NCBI RefSeq assembly: GCF_038087665.1
Contig: NZ_CP149925.1
Span: forward strand, 2,542,870 to 2,606,869
Length of the DNA: 64,000 nucleotides
Direction: 5' to 3'
Source: Gallaecimonas sp. GXIMD4217
GTDB taxonomy: Bacteria > Pseudomonadota > Gammaproteobacteria > Enterobacterales > Gallaecimonadaceae
Shown here: positions 9,554 through 21,100 of the stretch, one piece after another
Layout of the letters: the number at the start of each line of letters is the position of its first letter
Numbering within the stretch: the first letter of the stretch is position 1
Position numbers and translations under genes: made by a program
Notes under the pieces: model-generated
Databases searched by the model: none
Told to the model about the DNA's origin: nothing
The model's input: only the letters and a program-made list of their open reading frames with translations

Positions 9554-9769
9554 ATGCCCGTAATCAAAGTACGCGAAAACGAACCCTTCGACGTCGCTCT
9601 GCGTCGCTTCAAGCGCTCCTGTGAAAAGGCCGGCGTCCTGGCCGAATGCCGCAAGCGCGAGTTCTTCGAGAAGCCGACCTCCGAGCGTAAGCGCAAGAAG
9701 GCTGCTGCCGTTAAGCGTCACATGAAGAAGCTGGCTCGCGAAAACGCCCGTCGCGTTCGCCTGTACTAA
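9554..9769 (+). CDS. rpsU: 30S ribosomal protein S21
   Basis: 71 residues, the full family length. The start [20 protein letters not shown] and the very basic middle and C-terminus ([17 protein letters not shown]) are diagnostic for bS21, which binds near the 16S rRNA 3' end and helps initiation. A GAGG-type ribosome-binding site lies upstream. First gene of the macromolecular-synthesis operon; a YqeY gene, dnaG and rpoD follow on the same strand. Confidence 0.97.
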   Translation: MPVIKVRENEPFDVALRRFKRSCEKAGVLAECRKREFFEKPTSERKRKKAAAVKRHMKKLARENARRVRLY

Positions 9770-9796
9770 GACAGCTTCCGGCATCGAGGATTGCGC

Positions 9797-10240
9797 ATGA
9801 GTCTCATCGAACAACTCAAAGACGCGCAGAAGGATGCCATGCGTGCCAAGGCCAAAGAGCGCCTTGGCACGCTTCGTTTGGCCCTGGCCGCCATCAAGCA
9901 GGTCGAGGTCGACGAGCAGAAGACCCTCTCCGACGATGAAATCATTGCCGTGCTCACCAAGATGGTGAAGCAGCGCCGTGATTCCATCAGCCAGTACGAA
10001 AGCGCCGGTCGTTCCGACCTGGCCGAAGCCGAAGCCGCCGAAATCGTCGTGCTCCAGGACTTCCTGCCTCAGCCCCTGAGCGAGCAGGAGCTGGCTGCAC
10101 TTATCGACGAAGCCATGGCCGCTACTGGTGCCCAGTCCATGCAGGATATGGGCAAGGTCATGGGCTACCTCAAGCCCAAGGTGCAGGGCCGCGCCGATAT
10201 GGGCGCACTCAGCGGCGCCATCAAGGCCAAGCTGTCCTAA
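9797..10240 (+). CDS. GatB/YqeY domain protein
   Basis: 147 residues, helical, with the YqeY signature: start SLIEQLKDAQKDAMRAK, the stretch RLGTLRLALAAIKQVEVDE, and the C-terminal MGKVMGYLKPKVQGRADMG. Related to the tRNA-binding tail of GatB; its role is not settled. Start at the ATG with GAGGA six bases upstream; a TTG two codons earlier is also in frame. Lies between rpsU and dnaG, a common position in gammaproteobacteria. Confidence 0.92.
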   Translation: MSLIEQLKDAQKDAMRAKAKERLGTLRLALAAIKQVEVDEQKTLSDDEIIAVLTKMVKQRRDSISQYESAGRSDLAEAEAAEIVVLQDFLPQPLSEQELAALIDEAMAATGAQSMQDMGKVMGYLKPKVQGRADMGALSGAIKAKLS

Positions 10241-10338
10241 GCCCGCCCCCAGAGGGCCGCATCCAAGCGATATAGAAGCCGTGCTAAGATGGTTTTCGCC
10301 GTCACATTTAGCGCGGTTTGTTTTTGTCAGGAGCATCA

Positions 10339-12078
10339 ATGGCCATACCGCGTGATTTTATCGATGATGTGCTTGCCAGGGTCGACCTGGTGGAACTCAT
10401 CGGCCAGCGCGTCAAGCTGAAGAAGACCGGCAAGAACTATTCCGCCTGCTGTCCCTTTCACAGCGAAAAGAGCCCTTCCTTCACCGTCAGCCCCCAGAAG
10501 CAGTTCTACCATTGCTTCGGTTGCGGTGCCCATGGCAACGCCATCTCCTTCTTGATGGAGTTCGACCGGCTCGAATTCCCCGAGGCCATCGACGAGCTGG
10601 CCGGCCAGCTCGGCCTGGAGGTGCCCCGCAGCCATGCCCCCAATCCCAAGGCCCAGGAGAAGCGGGAAGACGCCTACGCGCTGATGCAGGCCATCGGCCG
10701 CCAGTATTACCAGAACCTCAAGCACCACCCCGCAGCCGTGGACTACCTCAAGGGACGGGGCCTGTCCGGGGACATCGTCAAGCAGTTCGGCATCGGCTAT
10801 GTGCCGGACAGCTGGGACGCCGTGCTCAAGCAGTTCGGCACCAATTCCGAGCGCCAGCAATTGCTGCTGGATACCGGCATGCTGGTCAAGAACGACCAGG
10901 GTCGCCGCTACGACCGCTTCCGGGACCGCATCATGTTCCCGATCCGCGACCGCCGCGGCCGGGTGATCGCCTTTGGCGGCCGGGTGCTGGGTGACGGCAC
11001 CCCCAAGTACCTCAACTCGCCCGAGACCAAGATCTACCACAAGGGCAAGGAGCTGTACGGCCTCTTTGAAGTACGCCAGGCCAACCGCGAGATCCCGCGC
11101 ATCCTGGTGGTGGAGGGCTATATGGACGTGGTGGCCCTGTTCCAGCACGGCATCAGCTATGCCGTGGCCAGCCTGGGTACCTCCACCACCGCCGAGCAGC
11201 TGCAGACCCTGTTCCGCACCACAACAGAGGTGGTCTGCTGCTACGACGGCGACAATGCCGGTCGCGAGGCGGCCTGGCGGGCCATGGAGAACGCCCTGCC
11301 GCTGCTCAGCGACGGTGTCAGCCTCAAGTTCGTGTTCCTGCCCGACGGCGAGGATCCCGACAGCCTGGTGCGCAGCCAGGGCAAGGCGGCCCTGGAAGCC
11401 CAGCTGGACCAGGCCATGCCCCTGTCCCAGTTCCTGCTTGGCGAGCTGGAAAAGCAGGTGGACATGCGCAGCCCCGACAGCCGCGCCCGCCTGGCCCAGC
11501 AGGCCCTGCCGCTGATCGACCAGGTACCGGAGTCGGTGTTCAAGGTGATGCTCAAGGACAAGCTGGCCAAACGGCTGGGGGTGGATCAGTCCCAGCTCGA
11601 CCGTTTCCTGAGCAGGCCAGAGCCCAAGGCCGGCCCCGCCCGAGGCCAGGCCAAGGCGCCCCAGCGCCAGACCCCCATGCGCCGTGCCATGGCCCTGCTG
11701 CTGCAGAATCCGGCCCTGGCCGCCGAGGTTCCACCCGCCCTGCCGCTGCGGCAAACCGGCCTGGCCGGCGCCGAGCATCTGGCCGGGCTCCTTGAAATCC
11801 TGCACCAAAACCCCCAACTGGGTACCGGGCAGCTGCTGGAGCGTTACCGGGGCACGCCCCTCTTTGATGCCATGAGCAAGCTGGCCCTGTGGGATCTGTT
11901 CGAGGATCAGGAGCAGGTAGACGCCAAGGCGGAGCTGCTGGACACCCTGGATCGCATCCTTGGCAGCTTCCTGGAAGTGCGCTTTCAGGAGCTGGAGAAT
12001 AAGGGCAGGGCCGGTGTCTTAACTACAGAAGAGAAAAGGGAATATCTGGAACTCTTGATGGCCAGGAAGCAGGCCTGA
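10339..12078 (+). CDS. dnaG: DNA primase DnaG
   Basis: 579 residues. Synthesises RNA primers for replication. The N-terminal CHC2 zinc finger has ligands Cys38, His41, Cys59 and Cys62 (CPFHSEKSPSF, YHCFGCGAHG). The TOPRIM core has VVEGYMDVVALFQHG and the acidic YDGDNAGREAA. The C-terminal helicase-binding domain starts near 435 after a proline/alanine linker. Start is the ATG with AGGAG five bases upstream, giving the standard MAIPRDFIDD N-terminus; the open frame extends seven codons further upstream without support. Confidence 0.97.
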   Translation: MAIPRDFIDDVLARVDLVELIGQRVKLKKTGKNYSACCPFHSEKSPSFTVSPQKQFYHCFGCGAHGNAISFLMEFDRLEFPEAIDELAGQLGLEVPRSHAPNPKAQEKREDAYALMQAIGRQYYQNLKHHPAAVDYLKGRGLSGDIVKQFGIGYVPDSWDAVLKQFGTNSERQQLLLDTGMLVKNDQGRRYDRFRDRIMFPIRDRRGRVIAFGGRVLGDGTPKYLNSPETKIYHKGKELYGLFEVRQANREIPRILVVEGYMDVVALFQHGISYAVASLGTSTTAEQLQTLFRTTTEVVCCYDGDNAGREAAWRAMENALPLLSDGVSLKFVFLPDGEDPDSLVRSQGKAALEAQLDQAMPLSQFLLGELEKQVDMRSPDSRARLAQQALPLIDQVPESVFKVMLKDKLAKRLGVDQSQLDRFLSRPEPKAGPARGQAKAPQRQTPMRRAMALLLQNPALAAEVPPALPLRQTGLAGAEHLAGLLEILHQNPQLGTGQLLERYRGTPLFDAMSKLALWDLFEDQEQVDAKAELLDTLDRILGSFLEVRFQELENKGRAGVLTTEEKREYLELLMARKQA

Positions 12079-12174
12079 TTCATGCCGTTGCGGTAGAAGT
12101 AGTCAGCGCTACGCGTTATACTGCGATATTCGCCTCACCGGCCAGCAATTCATTAACCCGAGCGGATGATGTCT

Positions 12175-14007
<1,833 letters not shown>

Positions 14008-14024
14008 GGCCGGTACCGCTCCCC

Positions 14025-14054
14025 AAAAACGGCGCCCCAGGGCGCCGTTTTTTT
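14025..14054 (+). terminator. Rho-independent terminator after rpoD
   Basis: The stem ACGGCGCC/GGCGCCGT with a short CCA loop, preceded by an A-run and followed by seven T, starts 18 bp after the rpoD stop. Confidence 0.9.
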
Positions 14055-14161
14055 ATGCCGGCGGACGCACCCTTTGACACCAGGCAAGTTCAGGGGCTAT
14101 TTCTATCCCTAAAGTAACGGCCATGATCATGGCAGCTACCACCAAGGGAATAGGGTCAGGG

Positions 14162-15952
14162 ATGAAAGACCATCAGGACTCCACCAGCGCACTGTTGAAC
14201 ATGCTGCAGATCATGGCCAGCGCCCTGTCCACCCTCAGTGGCAGGGAATTCTTCGTTGGCATGGCCAACCTGCTCTATGTGCAGTCCGGTGCCGATTACG
14301 TCATCATCGGCGAGTGTCAACAACCCGGCGAGATCCGCACCCGGGCCCTGCTTAAGGACGGCCAGCCGCTGCCCAACATGGATTACCGGCTGGCCGGCAC
14401 CCCCTGCGAAGGCCTGATGGAAGGCCATTGCTGCTGCTATCGCCAGGGCGTGGCCGAACAGTTCCCGCAAGATCAGATGCTTGCCGACCTGGGGGTGGAC
14501 AGCTATATCGGCCGCGCCCTGCACGACAACGACGGCAAGCCCCTGGGCCTGATCGCCCTGCTCTACCGCCATCCCAAGGAGCAAAGCCAGCTGCTGGCGC
14601 AGATGCTGGATCTGTGCGCCAGCCGCACCGGTGCCGAGCTGGAACGCCAGGCCCAGATCCGCCACCTCAAGTACCTGTCCGAGCACGATCCCCTCACCGG
14701 CCTCTACAACCGCACCCGCCTTAACAAGGCCGTCGAGCGCATCGAGGACAACGGCGCCCTGTTGCTGCTGGATTTGAACCACTTCAAGGACATCAACGAC
14801 ACCCTGGGCCACGGCACGGGCGACCGCCTGCTGGTGGCCGTGGCCGACCGCCTCAAGGCCCTGGGCGACGACCAGCGTATCGAGGTATACCGCCTTGGCG
14901 GCGACGAATTCGCCATACTGCTGCTGGAACCCGGCTCGCCCGTGGAGCTGTGCGAGCGCATCGGCCAACAGCTGGCCCGCACCTTCAGGGTGGACGGCAT
15001 CGATCTCAGCGTTGGCGCCAGCATCGGCATCGCCCGGGTGCCGGACCATGGCCGGGACCTGGAGCCGCTGCTGCGCTGCGCCGACGTGGCCATGTACGGC
15101 GCCAAGCACAGCGGCCGGCTCTGGCAGTGCTACGACCCCAAGCAGGACGGCAACAGTCCCCAGCGCCTGGCCCTGCTGCACGGCATCAAAGGCGCCCTGA
15201 GCGGGGGCCAGTTCCAACTGGTCTACCAGCCGAAGCTGGCTCTGGCGGACCAGCGCCTGGTCGGCGTCGAAGCCCTGCTCAGGTGGCACCACCCTGTCCA
15301 GGGTGAGATCCCGCCGGGCCGGTTCATTCCCCTGCTGGAACAGACCGAGCACATCCGCGAGCTCAGCCTCTGGGTCATGGAGGCGGCCCTCAGGCAGATC
15401 CGCCTTTGGCACGAGCAGGGCCTGGTGATCCCGGTGGCCATCAACCTCAGCGGCGCCAACCTGGGCGACAACAGCTTCGTGTTCCGGGCCATGAAGCTGC
15501 TGGACGGCGCCCCCCAGTGGGCCCGCCACCTGGAGGTGGAAATCACCGAAACCGCCTTCATCACCAACCGCGAACGGGCCGACTGGATCCTGCGCCAGCT
15601 CAGGGGCCGTGGCGTCAGCATCGCCATCGACGACTTCGGTACCGGCTACAGCTCGCTGTCCTACCTGCACCGCCTGCCCCTGGACCGGCTCAAGGTGGAC
15701 AGATCCTTCATCCTCAACATGGAAGAGGACGACCAGGCCAGGGCCATAGTGCAGACCATCATCGATCTGGCCCACGGCGTCGGCCTGGAGGTAGTGGCCG
15801 AAGGCATCGAAAAGCCGGAGGTGGCCCAGGCCCTTTATGAAATGGGCGCCGACCAGGCCCAGGGCTTCCTGTACGGACGGCCCATGGCCCCGGCGGTGCT
15901 GCGGGCCTGGCAAATGCGAAGGGAAAAAAACCGGGCCAGGAGAGCCCGGTAA
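14162..15952 (+). CDS. GAF-GGDEF-EAL cyclic-di-GMP protein
   Basis: About 596 residues. An N-terminal GAF-like sensor (about 1-165) contains a cysteine-rich CEGLMEGHCCCY. A GGDEF domain follows (about 180-335) with the intact LGGDEFA signature and DLNHFKDINDTLGH. A C-terminal EAL domain (about 350-590) has GVEALLRW, EITETAF, IDDFGTGYSSLSYL and VVAEGIE, so the metal and catalytic residues for phosphodiesterase activity look intact. Both catalytic motifs are preserved, so the net direction (synthesis or breakdown) cannot be read from sequence. The start could also be the ATG at 14123; neither ribosome-binding site is strong. Confidence 0.92.
   Translation: MKDHQDSTSALLNMLQIMASALSTLSGREFFVGMANLLYVQSGADYVIIGECQQPGEIRTRALLKDGQPLPNMDYRLAGTPCEGLMEGHCCCYRQGVAEQFPQDQMLADLGVDSYIGRALHDNDGKPLGLIALLYRHPKEQSQLLAQMLDLCASRTGAELERQAQIRHLKYLSEHDPLTGLYNRTRLNKAVERIEDNGALLLLDLNHFKDINDTLGHGTGDRLLVAVADRLKALGDDQRIEVYRLGGDEFAILLLEPGSPVELCERIGQQLARTFRVDGIDLSVGASIGIARVPDHGRDLEPLLRCADVAMYGAKHSGRLWQCYDPKQDGNSPQRLALLHGIKGALSGGQFQLVYQPKLALADQRLVGVEALLRWHHPVQGEIPPGRFIPLLEQTEHIRELSLWVMEAALRQIRLWHEQGLVIPVAINLSGANLGDNSFVFRAMKLLDGAPQWARHLEVEITETAFITNRERADWILRQLRGRGVSIAIDDFGTGYSSLSYLHRLPLDRLKVDRSFILNMEEDDQARAIVQTIIDLAHGVGLEVVAEGIEKPEVAQALYEMGADQAQGFLYGRPMAPAVLRAWQMRREKNRARRAR
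15925..15949 (-). terminator. Minus-strand hairpin terminator overlapping the end of the GGDEF-EAL gene
   Basis: Read on the minus strand, ACCGGGC and GCCCGGT arms are followed by seven T. It would stop leftward transcripts. Before the island inserted, leftward transcription from lysO would have reached this point, which may explain it. Confidence 0.45.
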
Positions 15953-16056
15953 ACAGGACGATGTGAGTACAAGTTTCCGTGGAAACGGGGCTACTCTAAC
16001 CGCTGTACCTTGGCGGCGAAACCGTAAAAATCAGAACGCTATGTTCGAAAATTCGT

Positions 16057-16132
16057 GCCGGTGTAGCTCAGGCGGTAGAGCAGCGCATTCGTAATGCGTA
16101 GGTCGGAGGTTCGAATCCTCTCATCGGCACCA
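16057..16132 (+). tRNA. tRNA-Thr (anticodon CGU), island attachment gene
   Basis: 76 nt with encoded CCA. The acceptor stem pairs GCCGGTG with CATCGGC, the D-arm is TAGCTCAGGCGGTAGAGC, the anticodon loop TTCGTAA gives CGU (threonine), and the T-arm contains GGTTCGAATCC. The last 24 bases (16109-16132) are repeated at 28650-28673, marking this tRNA as the integration target of the island. Confidence 0.95.
16109..16132 (+). repeat. attL: left 24-bp direct repeat (3' end of tRNA-Thr)
   Basis: Identical to 28650-28673. It covers the T-loop through the CCA end, so integration restores the tRNA. The identity stops at both borders. Confidence 0.9.
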
Positions 16133-16194
16133 TTTCCAGCTAAGTCTTTGACTTAGCTGAAAATGGTACTTCGAAGAGCATGACGCCCCCGGAA

Positions 16195-16217
16195 GGTGGT
16201 ACACCGGGGTGGTACAC
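16195..16217 (+). repeat. Two copies of GGTGGTACAC at the left island end
   Basis: GGTGGTACAC occurs at 16195-16204 and 16208-16217, and a third copy in the same orientation at 28553-28562 near the right end. Repeats of this size beside both att sites look like arm-type integrase or excisionase binding sites. They also sit just upstream of the integrase start, so they could regulate it. Confidence 0.5.
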
Positions 16218-16233
16218 TCTGTCGAGGTGCATC

Positions 16234-17625
16234 ATGGCAAGTTCACGCTTTATCATCCGCAACCGGCACGGCAATAGCTGGCATGGCCGGATCATCATCC
16301 CCTCTTCCTTACGTACGTATTTTGACGGACGCAAAGAGATCCGCCGTTCACTAAGAACAGCGGATAGGACCGTGGCTGTCCGCCGCGCCCTTGCGCTCTG
16401 GCTACACTTTCAGAAAATCTTCGAGTCACTTCGGCAAGGCGACAACAAGATGGCCGGGAAGAAATTCGGGCATGATAGCTGTAACCCCGAAACACTTAAT
16501 AAGAAAGCGCCTATTACGCTGGAAGACGCGCTCGGGGCACCCCATCATTTTGACCTTGGCGATCCTGACAAGGAACTGGAAGCGGCCCAGCGCGCACAAG
16601 CAAGAGCCGAAGCGCTGCTTGAGCGTTACAAAGATAACCCTGAGATGCTCGACAGACTTTTCCGGGTCGATCGCAAAATACCGAAGGAAGAAGACGCGCC
16701 GCAAACGCCAACACCATTCAACGTCACCATCGATCTGTATTACAAAAAGCTGGAAACACAGGGGCGAAAGGGTAAGAGACTCGCCCCCCGTACCCTGCTC
16801 GACTACAAGGACAAACTCACCTTCTGGCAGGACTATTTCGGTGACAGGATGGCCCATAGCATCACACAGAAGGAACTGAGCGACATACAGGGCTGGCTGA
16901 CCCGCCTGCCATCCAATTACGCCAAGAAAGGCCTCACGGCAATGCAGGCAGCAGACTATGCCAAAGCAGAGCGCTCAACGCTCAAGTCTATTTCGGATAA
17001 CACGCGGGCCCAGTATCTCGGGCAGCTCAAGGGGGCCTTCGAATATGCATGGAGCTGCGGCTTTACCGTGACGAATATGGCGGGCTTCATCGAACTTCCC
17101 AACACCCAGACAAGACGGGATATCGAGCGCCTGCCCTTTACTATTGAAGACTTACGCCTGATTTTCCCCGGCGGCGACTACGGGACCGACTTTGGTGACA
17201 CCAGAGGCAAAATTTCCCTTGAAGCCAAATTCTGGTTCCCGCTCCTGGGAGCCTTCACCGGAGCCAGGCTGGAAGAGCTGGCCCAGCTCAAGGTCAGCGA
17301 TATCCGCACCTGCCCTGACACCGGCATTATCTATGCCATGGTAGACAACCGGGGCACCGCCTCGGACGGTGTTCGCAAGCGAACCAAAAACCTGAATTCC
17401 GTCCGGCAGATCCCCATTCATCCCATGCTTATCAAAATCGGCCTGCTGAAGTTTCTGGAAGAGCGCAAGCAGGACGGGCCTGATGCCAGCTTGTTCCGGC
17501 TTGCCCGAGACAAGCAGGGACGTATGGCCAAAGGCGTTTCCAACTGGTTCTCACGCTTTGAGCCCAGGCAAGGACGGAAACCCAGGGCCGTGAGCTGTTC
17601 CCTGCACCACCAACATAAGCATTGA
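16234..17625 (+). CDS. Tyrosine-type site-specific integrase, C-terminally truncated
   Basis: 463 residues. The N-terminus (RFIIRNRHGNSWHGRIIIPS) is the short arm-binding type found on large island integrases. A SAM-like core-binding domain lies at about 175-290, and the catalytic domain begins with the first catalytic Arg in FTGARLEELAQLKVSDI. A basic segment (RKRTKNLNSVRQIPIH) that would hold the catalytic Lys follows. After NWFSRF the sequence loses similarity and stops, so the H-x-x-R, the second His and the nucleophilic Tyr are absent. ATG start with GAGG six bases upstream. It is therefore predicted inactive. Adjacent to tRNA-Thr. Confidence 0.85.
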   Translation: MASSRFIIRNRHGNSWHGRIIIPSSLRTYFDGRKEIRRSLRTADRTVAVRRALALWLHFQKIFESLRQGDNKMAGKKFGHDSCNPETLNKKAPITLEDALGAPHHFDLGDPDKELEAAQRAQARAEALLERYKDNPEMLDRLFRVDRKIPKEEDAPQTPTPFNVTIDLYYKKLETQGRKGKRLAPRTLLDYKDKLTFWQDYFGDRMAHSITQKELSDIQGWLTRLPSNYAKKGLTAMQAADYAKAERSTLKSISDNTRAQYLGQLKGAFEYAWSCGFTVTNMAGFIELPNTQTRRDIERLPFTIEDLRLIFPGGDYGTDFGDTRGKISLEAKFWFPLLGAFTGARLEELAQLKVSDIRTCPDTGIIYAMVDNRGTASDGVRKRTKNLNSVRQIPIHPMLIKIGLLKFLEERKQDGPDASLFRLARDKQGRMAKGVSNWFSRFEPRQGRKPRAVSCSLHHQHKH

Positions 17626-17821
17626 CTTATTTGATCGGAGTGAGCAAGAGCAGCATCTTCTAGCGTCTAAGGTCACTGACGGCATTTGAACGAAAGTACG
17701 CTATGGATGAGTTGCTGTCCCTTTCCTCCTCTCAGAAACGTAAACAGGGTCACGAAATCACCAAGATTCATTAGGCAGCGACGGGTGTTAAACCCGCCGC
17801 CAATTACAAGCTCCTTGAAAA

Positions 17822-18115
17822 TTAAATTACAATCACCATCTCTTCCTCCTTTTTAGTTGGGTAGTATTTTTTCTTGTAATCCAACTCAAAAAAAAGAGTA
17901 CCATGTATACCAACAACCTTCTTTTTGTTTATTGGTACAGCCCATAACTTAGGCATGATCTCCGAACACTTTTCCTCACCCAACCTTGAGATTAGATCAG
18001 AAAAAAACTCTATATCCCTCCCCTCTGGAAAAATAATATGAAAAACATCATCCTCGATACAATAAATGTCGTAAGTGCAGTTTTCCGCACCATCAATAAC
18101 TTGAATGTTTCTCAT
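17822..18115 (-). CDS. Candidate immunity protein for the RHS toxin
   Basis: 97 residues, acidic at the N-terminus and lysine-rich near the C-terminus, no signal peptide, no family recognised. It begins inside the stop of the RHS gene (ATGA overlap) with a strong AGGAGG six bases upstream. This is the standard position of a cognate immunity gene for a polymorphic toxin, so I infer that it binds and neutralises the C-terminal toxin domain in the cytoplasm. AT-rich composition matches the toxin tip and differs from the YD-repeat core. Confidence 0.65.
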   Translation of the reverse strand: MRNIQVIDGAENCTYDIYCIEDDVFHIIFPEGRDIEFFSDLISRLGEEKCSEIMPKLWAVPINKKKVVGIHGTLFFELDYKKKYYPTKKEEEMVIVI

Positions 18116-21100
18116 TTTTTACCTCCTCTCGTTTTACCACCTGGGTGAACGTTTATGTAACCACCGCCTGGCTTCTGGACATCCCAATGCGGTCCACCAT
18201 GGCCATTGGGTCCAGTAGGAACCCAGACATTGCCTCTTTTATCTGGATATCCGTATCCCCTGCCATTGGGTGACCTAACTTTTTTTCCATCCCATTTTTT
18301 TGGTGGCTCATAGCCGTCTTTTTCAGTAGGACACCCAGGAGCGTCTGCTGCTAACTCATTAGACTCTTCATTCCAGGCATCAAGTAGCTCATCTCCAATC
18401 CAAAGTCCAGCCCCAAAGCCAGCTGCACCACCAACAACGCCACAAACTGGCCCACAAACAAAGTTACCAATTATAAAGCCACCCTCAGCTGTAATCGCAT
18501 TTAGGCCTTGAGGGTCAATGCTAATTAGAGGATTTCCGCCGACATAGACATATGTATTAATTCCACCAGATAATCCAATCGGATCACTTTGGACATACCG
18601 TCCGGTCAATGCATCATAGTCTCTGTGCCAGTTCTGCCAGGTGGCGCTTTCCTTGTCCCAATACTGGCCGGGGAAGCCAATGTTGACTTGGCCAATGCTG
18701 GTGCTGAGTACAGAGCGGCCGAAAGTGTCGTTGCGGGCTTTCCACACCACCGTCTGACTTTGGTTGGTAACCTGCTCCGGGCGACCAAGGTGGTCACTGT
18801 GCACGTAATAGAGCTGGCCGTTGTGGATCAGGCCGACGATCTCGCCATCCAACCAGACATAGCTCTTGTAGCGACTCCCAGCACGCGTTTCTGTAAGCAG
18901 TTCACCGCCTTGCCCGTAGATGAAGTGCGTTTCATAGGTGGGCGCCTTCTTAGCGACGCGCAGGTTACGGGCGTCATACCAGTTCTCGTAGGACTGGCCG
19001 CCGCCGCTGAAGGTGCGAACCCGGTTTTCGCCGTTGTATGTCCAGCTGAAGGCGCCCTTGCGCACCTGGTTACCGGCTGCGTCGTAGTCCCAGAGGTAAC
19101 TCCAGGAGGAGGTGCCGGATTTGCGGGCCAACAGCTGGTTGCTGCCGGAGTCAATGCTCAGGTATTCGCTGTTATAGCGGGTGCGGTTACCTGTCTTGTC
19201 ATAGGCATAGGTTTCCTTGGTGGTACTGCCATCGACGACCTTGGTCAGCCTGGACATGCTGTCGAAGGTGAGGTAACGCTTGATACCGGTGAGACCATCG
19301 TAGATGTAGTCAATATTACCTGCTGCACTCCATGCGTAGGTACGGTTGATGCGCTGAGGCGACTGGTAGCTGAAGTTCATCGTACTGTTCAGGGGGGGCC
19401 AGCCGGCACCGTGATACAGCCTTTTGAGTTGATAGCCAGTGCCGTACTCGCGGTAGGTCCTGAGGCTGTTGCCGTAGGAGCCGTAATACAGCGGGCCAAA
19501 CGGCTTCCTGTTCAGTCCATTGATCACGTTTTTTGTGGTGCCGCCGATTGTAATGGAAACACCGTCAGCCTTGCCGTAATAGCCGTAGCTGTACGTCACA
19601 ACCTCGCCGAACGGGTACTTGATGGTCTTTACCCTGCCGGCCTTGTCGTAGGTCCAACTGGTCTTGTAGGTCTTACCGTTGGTGACCCTGGTCTCTGTGG
19701 CAAGATTGCCGTCGGGATGATAGGTGTAGCTGCTCGAACCGGCGCGATCGGTTACACGGCAGAGGCGGCCTGTGCCATAGGTGCAGCTGTCGTAGGTGAA
19801 GTGCTTGACCACGTCACCCGAGTCGGCCTCGGTAACCCGCCCCAGGGCATCATAGCTGTAGGCTGTACTCTTGCCGTTTGCCCTGTCGACGCGGCTGACA
19901 AGGCCATTCGCATGGTAGCTGTAGCTGGTGATCCCCGTATCAGGGCTGGTGACCGTTAAAACGTCGCCGAAGGCGTTGTAGCTATAGCTGGTCTTTTTGC
20001 TCCTGGGATCGATGACCCAGATGACGCGATCGTGGTCGTCGTAGCCATAGCGGACAATACCGCCGTCGGCACGGGTTTCCTTTACCAGCCTATTGTGGGC
20101 GTCGTACTCATAGGTCCAAGTCCTGCCAAGGCCATCCTTCCTGGTTTTCAAGTTGCCATTGGCGTCGTAGCTATATGTCTCGGTCTTAGACCCGGCCTTG
20201 CTGGTTAGGGGATGATTGAGCTCATCGTAGGTGTTGGTGGAAAGGTAGTCTTGCACCTCTACTTCCGTTGGCTCCGACTCGCCAGGGAAGCAAAACGGGT
20301 TGCAGCCTGTCATGGATGACTGCATTTCGACATGACTCAGCTTCTCGGTCAGGGGATTGCTCGCCTTATCGTATGTGAAGCGCTTAATGTGGGGCAGGCG
20401 AGTCCCGGTCGTCAGGCTTGCGCTGATGAGACGCCGGGCGTCGTCGTACTCATTTGTCAGCTTGAGTCCCTCGGGACCAACGGACTCCAGAAGCTTGCCG
20501 TCGATGTCGTAAGAGAAGGTGGTAGTGACCGTGCCGGTGGGCAGAAGCTTGCTGACAGAACCTATCCTGCCGCGCGGGTCGTACTGGATATTGGTCTTTA
20601 TGCCGTTGGCATCCACTACCGTAGTCGGTCTGGCCATGCCGTCGAATGCGGTGTACTGCAGGACAGTATGTTTGGCATTGGCCACTTTGTAGAGCCGCCC
20701 CTGACTGTCGTAGCTGTAGTCGACATAGTCAGACACATCCGTCCTGGGGCCATCTACACGCATTTTAGTGAGATTCCCACCAGCATCTTCAGTATATGTG
20801 TAGGTTGTTACCCTTTGCTGGTTCGTGCTGAGATCCTTTTGAGTCACCCGCAGCACCCGTCCGACGTCGTTGTACTCGGTGCTGGTTTCCAGATTACCGA
20901 GGGTTTCCTTGGCTACCTTGTTGTAGATGGAATGCCACTCTAGATGCCGTATCTTTTCCTCGGCTGTTCCCTCTCCCCTTATTTCCTTGGTTATGTTGCC
21001 CAGAATGTTCCGTTCGAATCGTGTGCTGTTGCCGGCACGGTCGGTAACTAGCTCGCGATAGCCGTTGGCGTCGTATTGGTAGGAAGCATTGCTGGCCACA

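Noticed and set aside
17761-17810. GCGACGGGT/ACCCGCCGC hairpin after the immunity gene, considered as an integron attC or a terminator
   Set aside because: No T-run, one mismatch in the stem, and no attC core sites; no integron integrase in the window.
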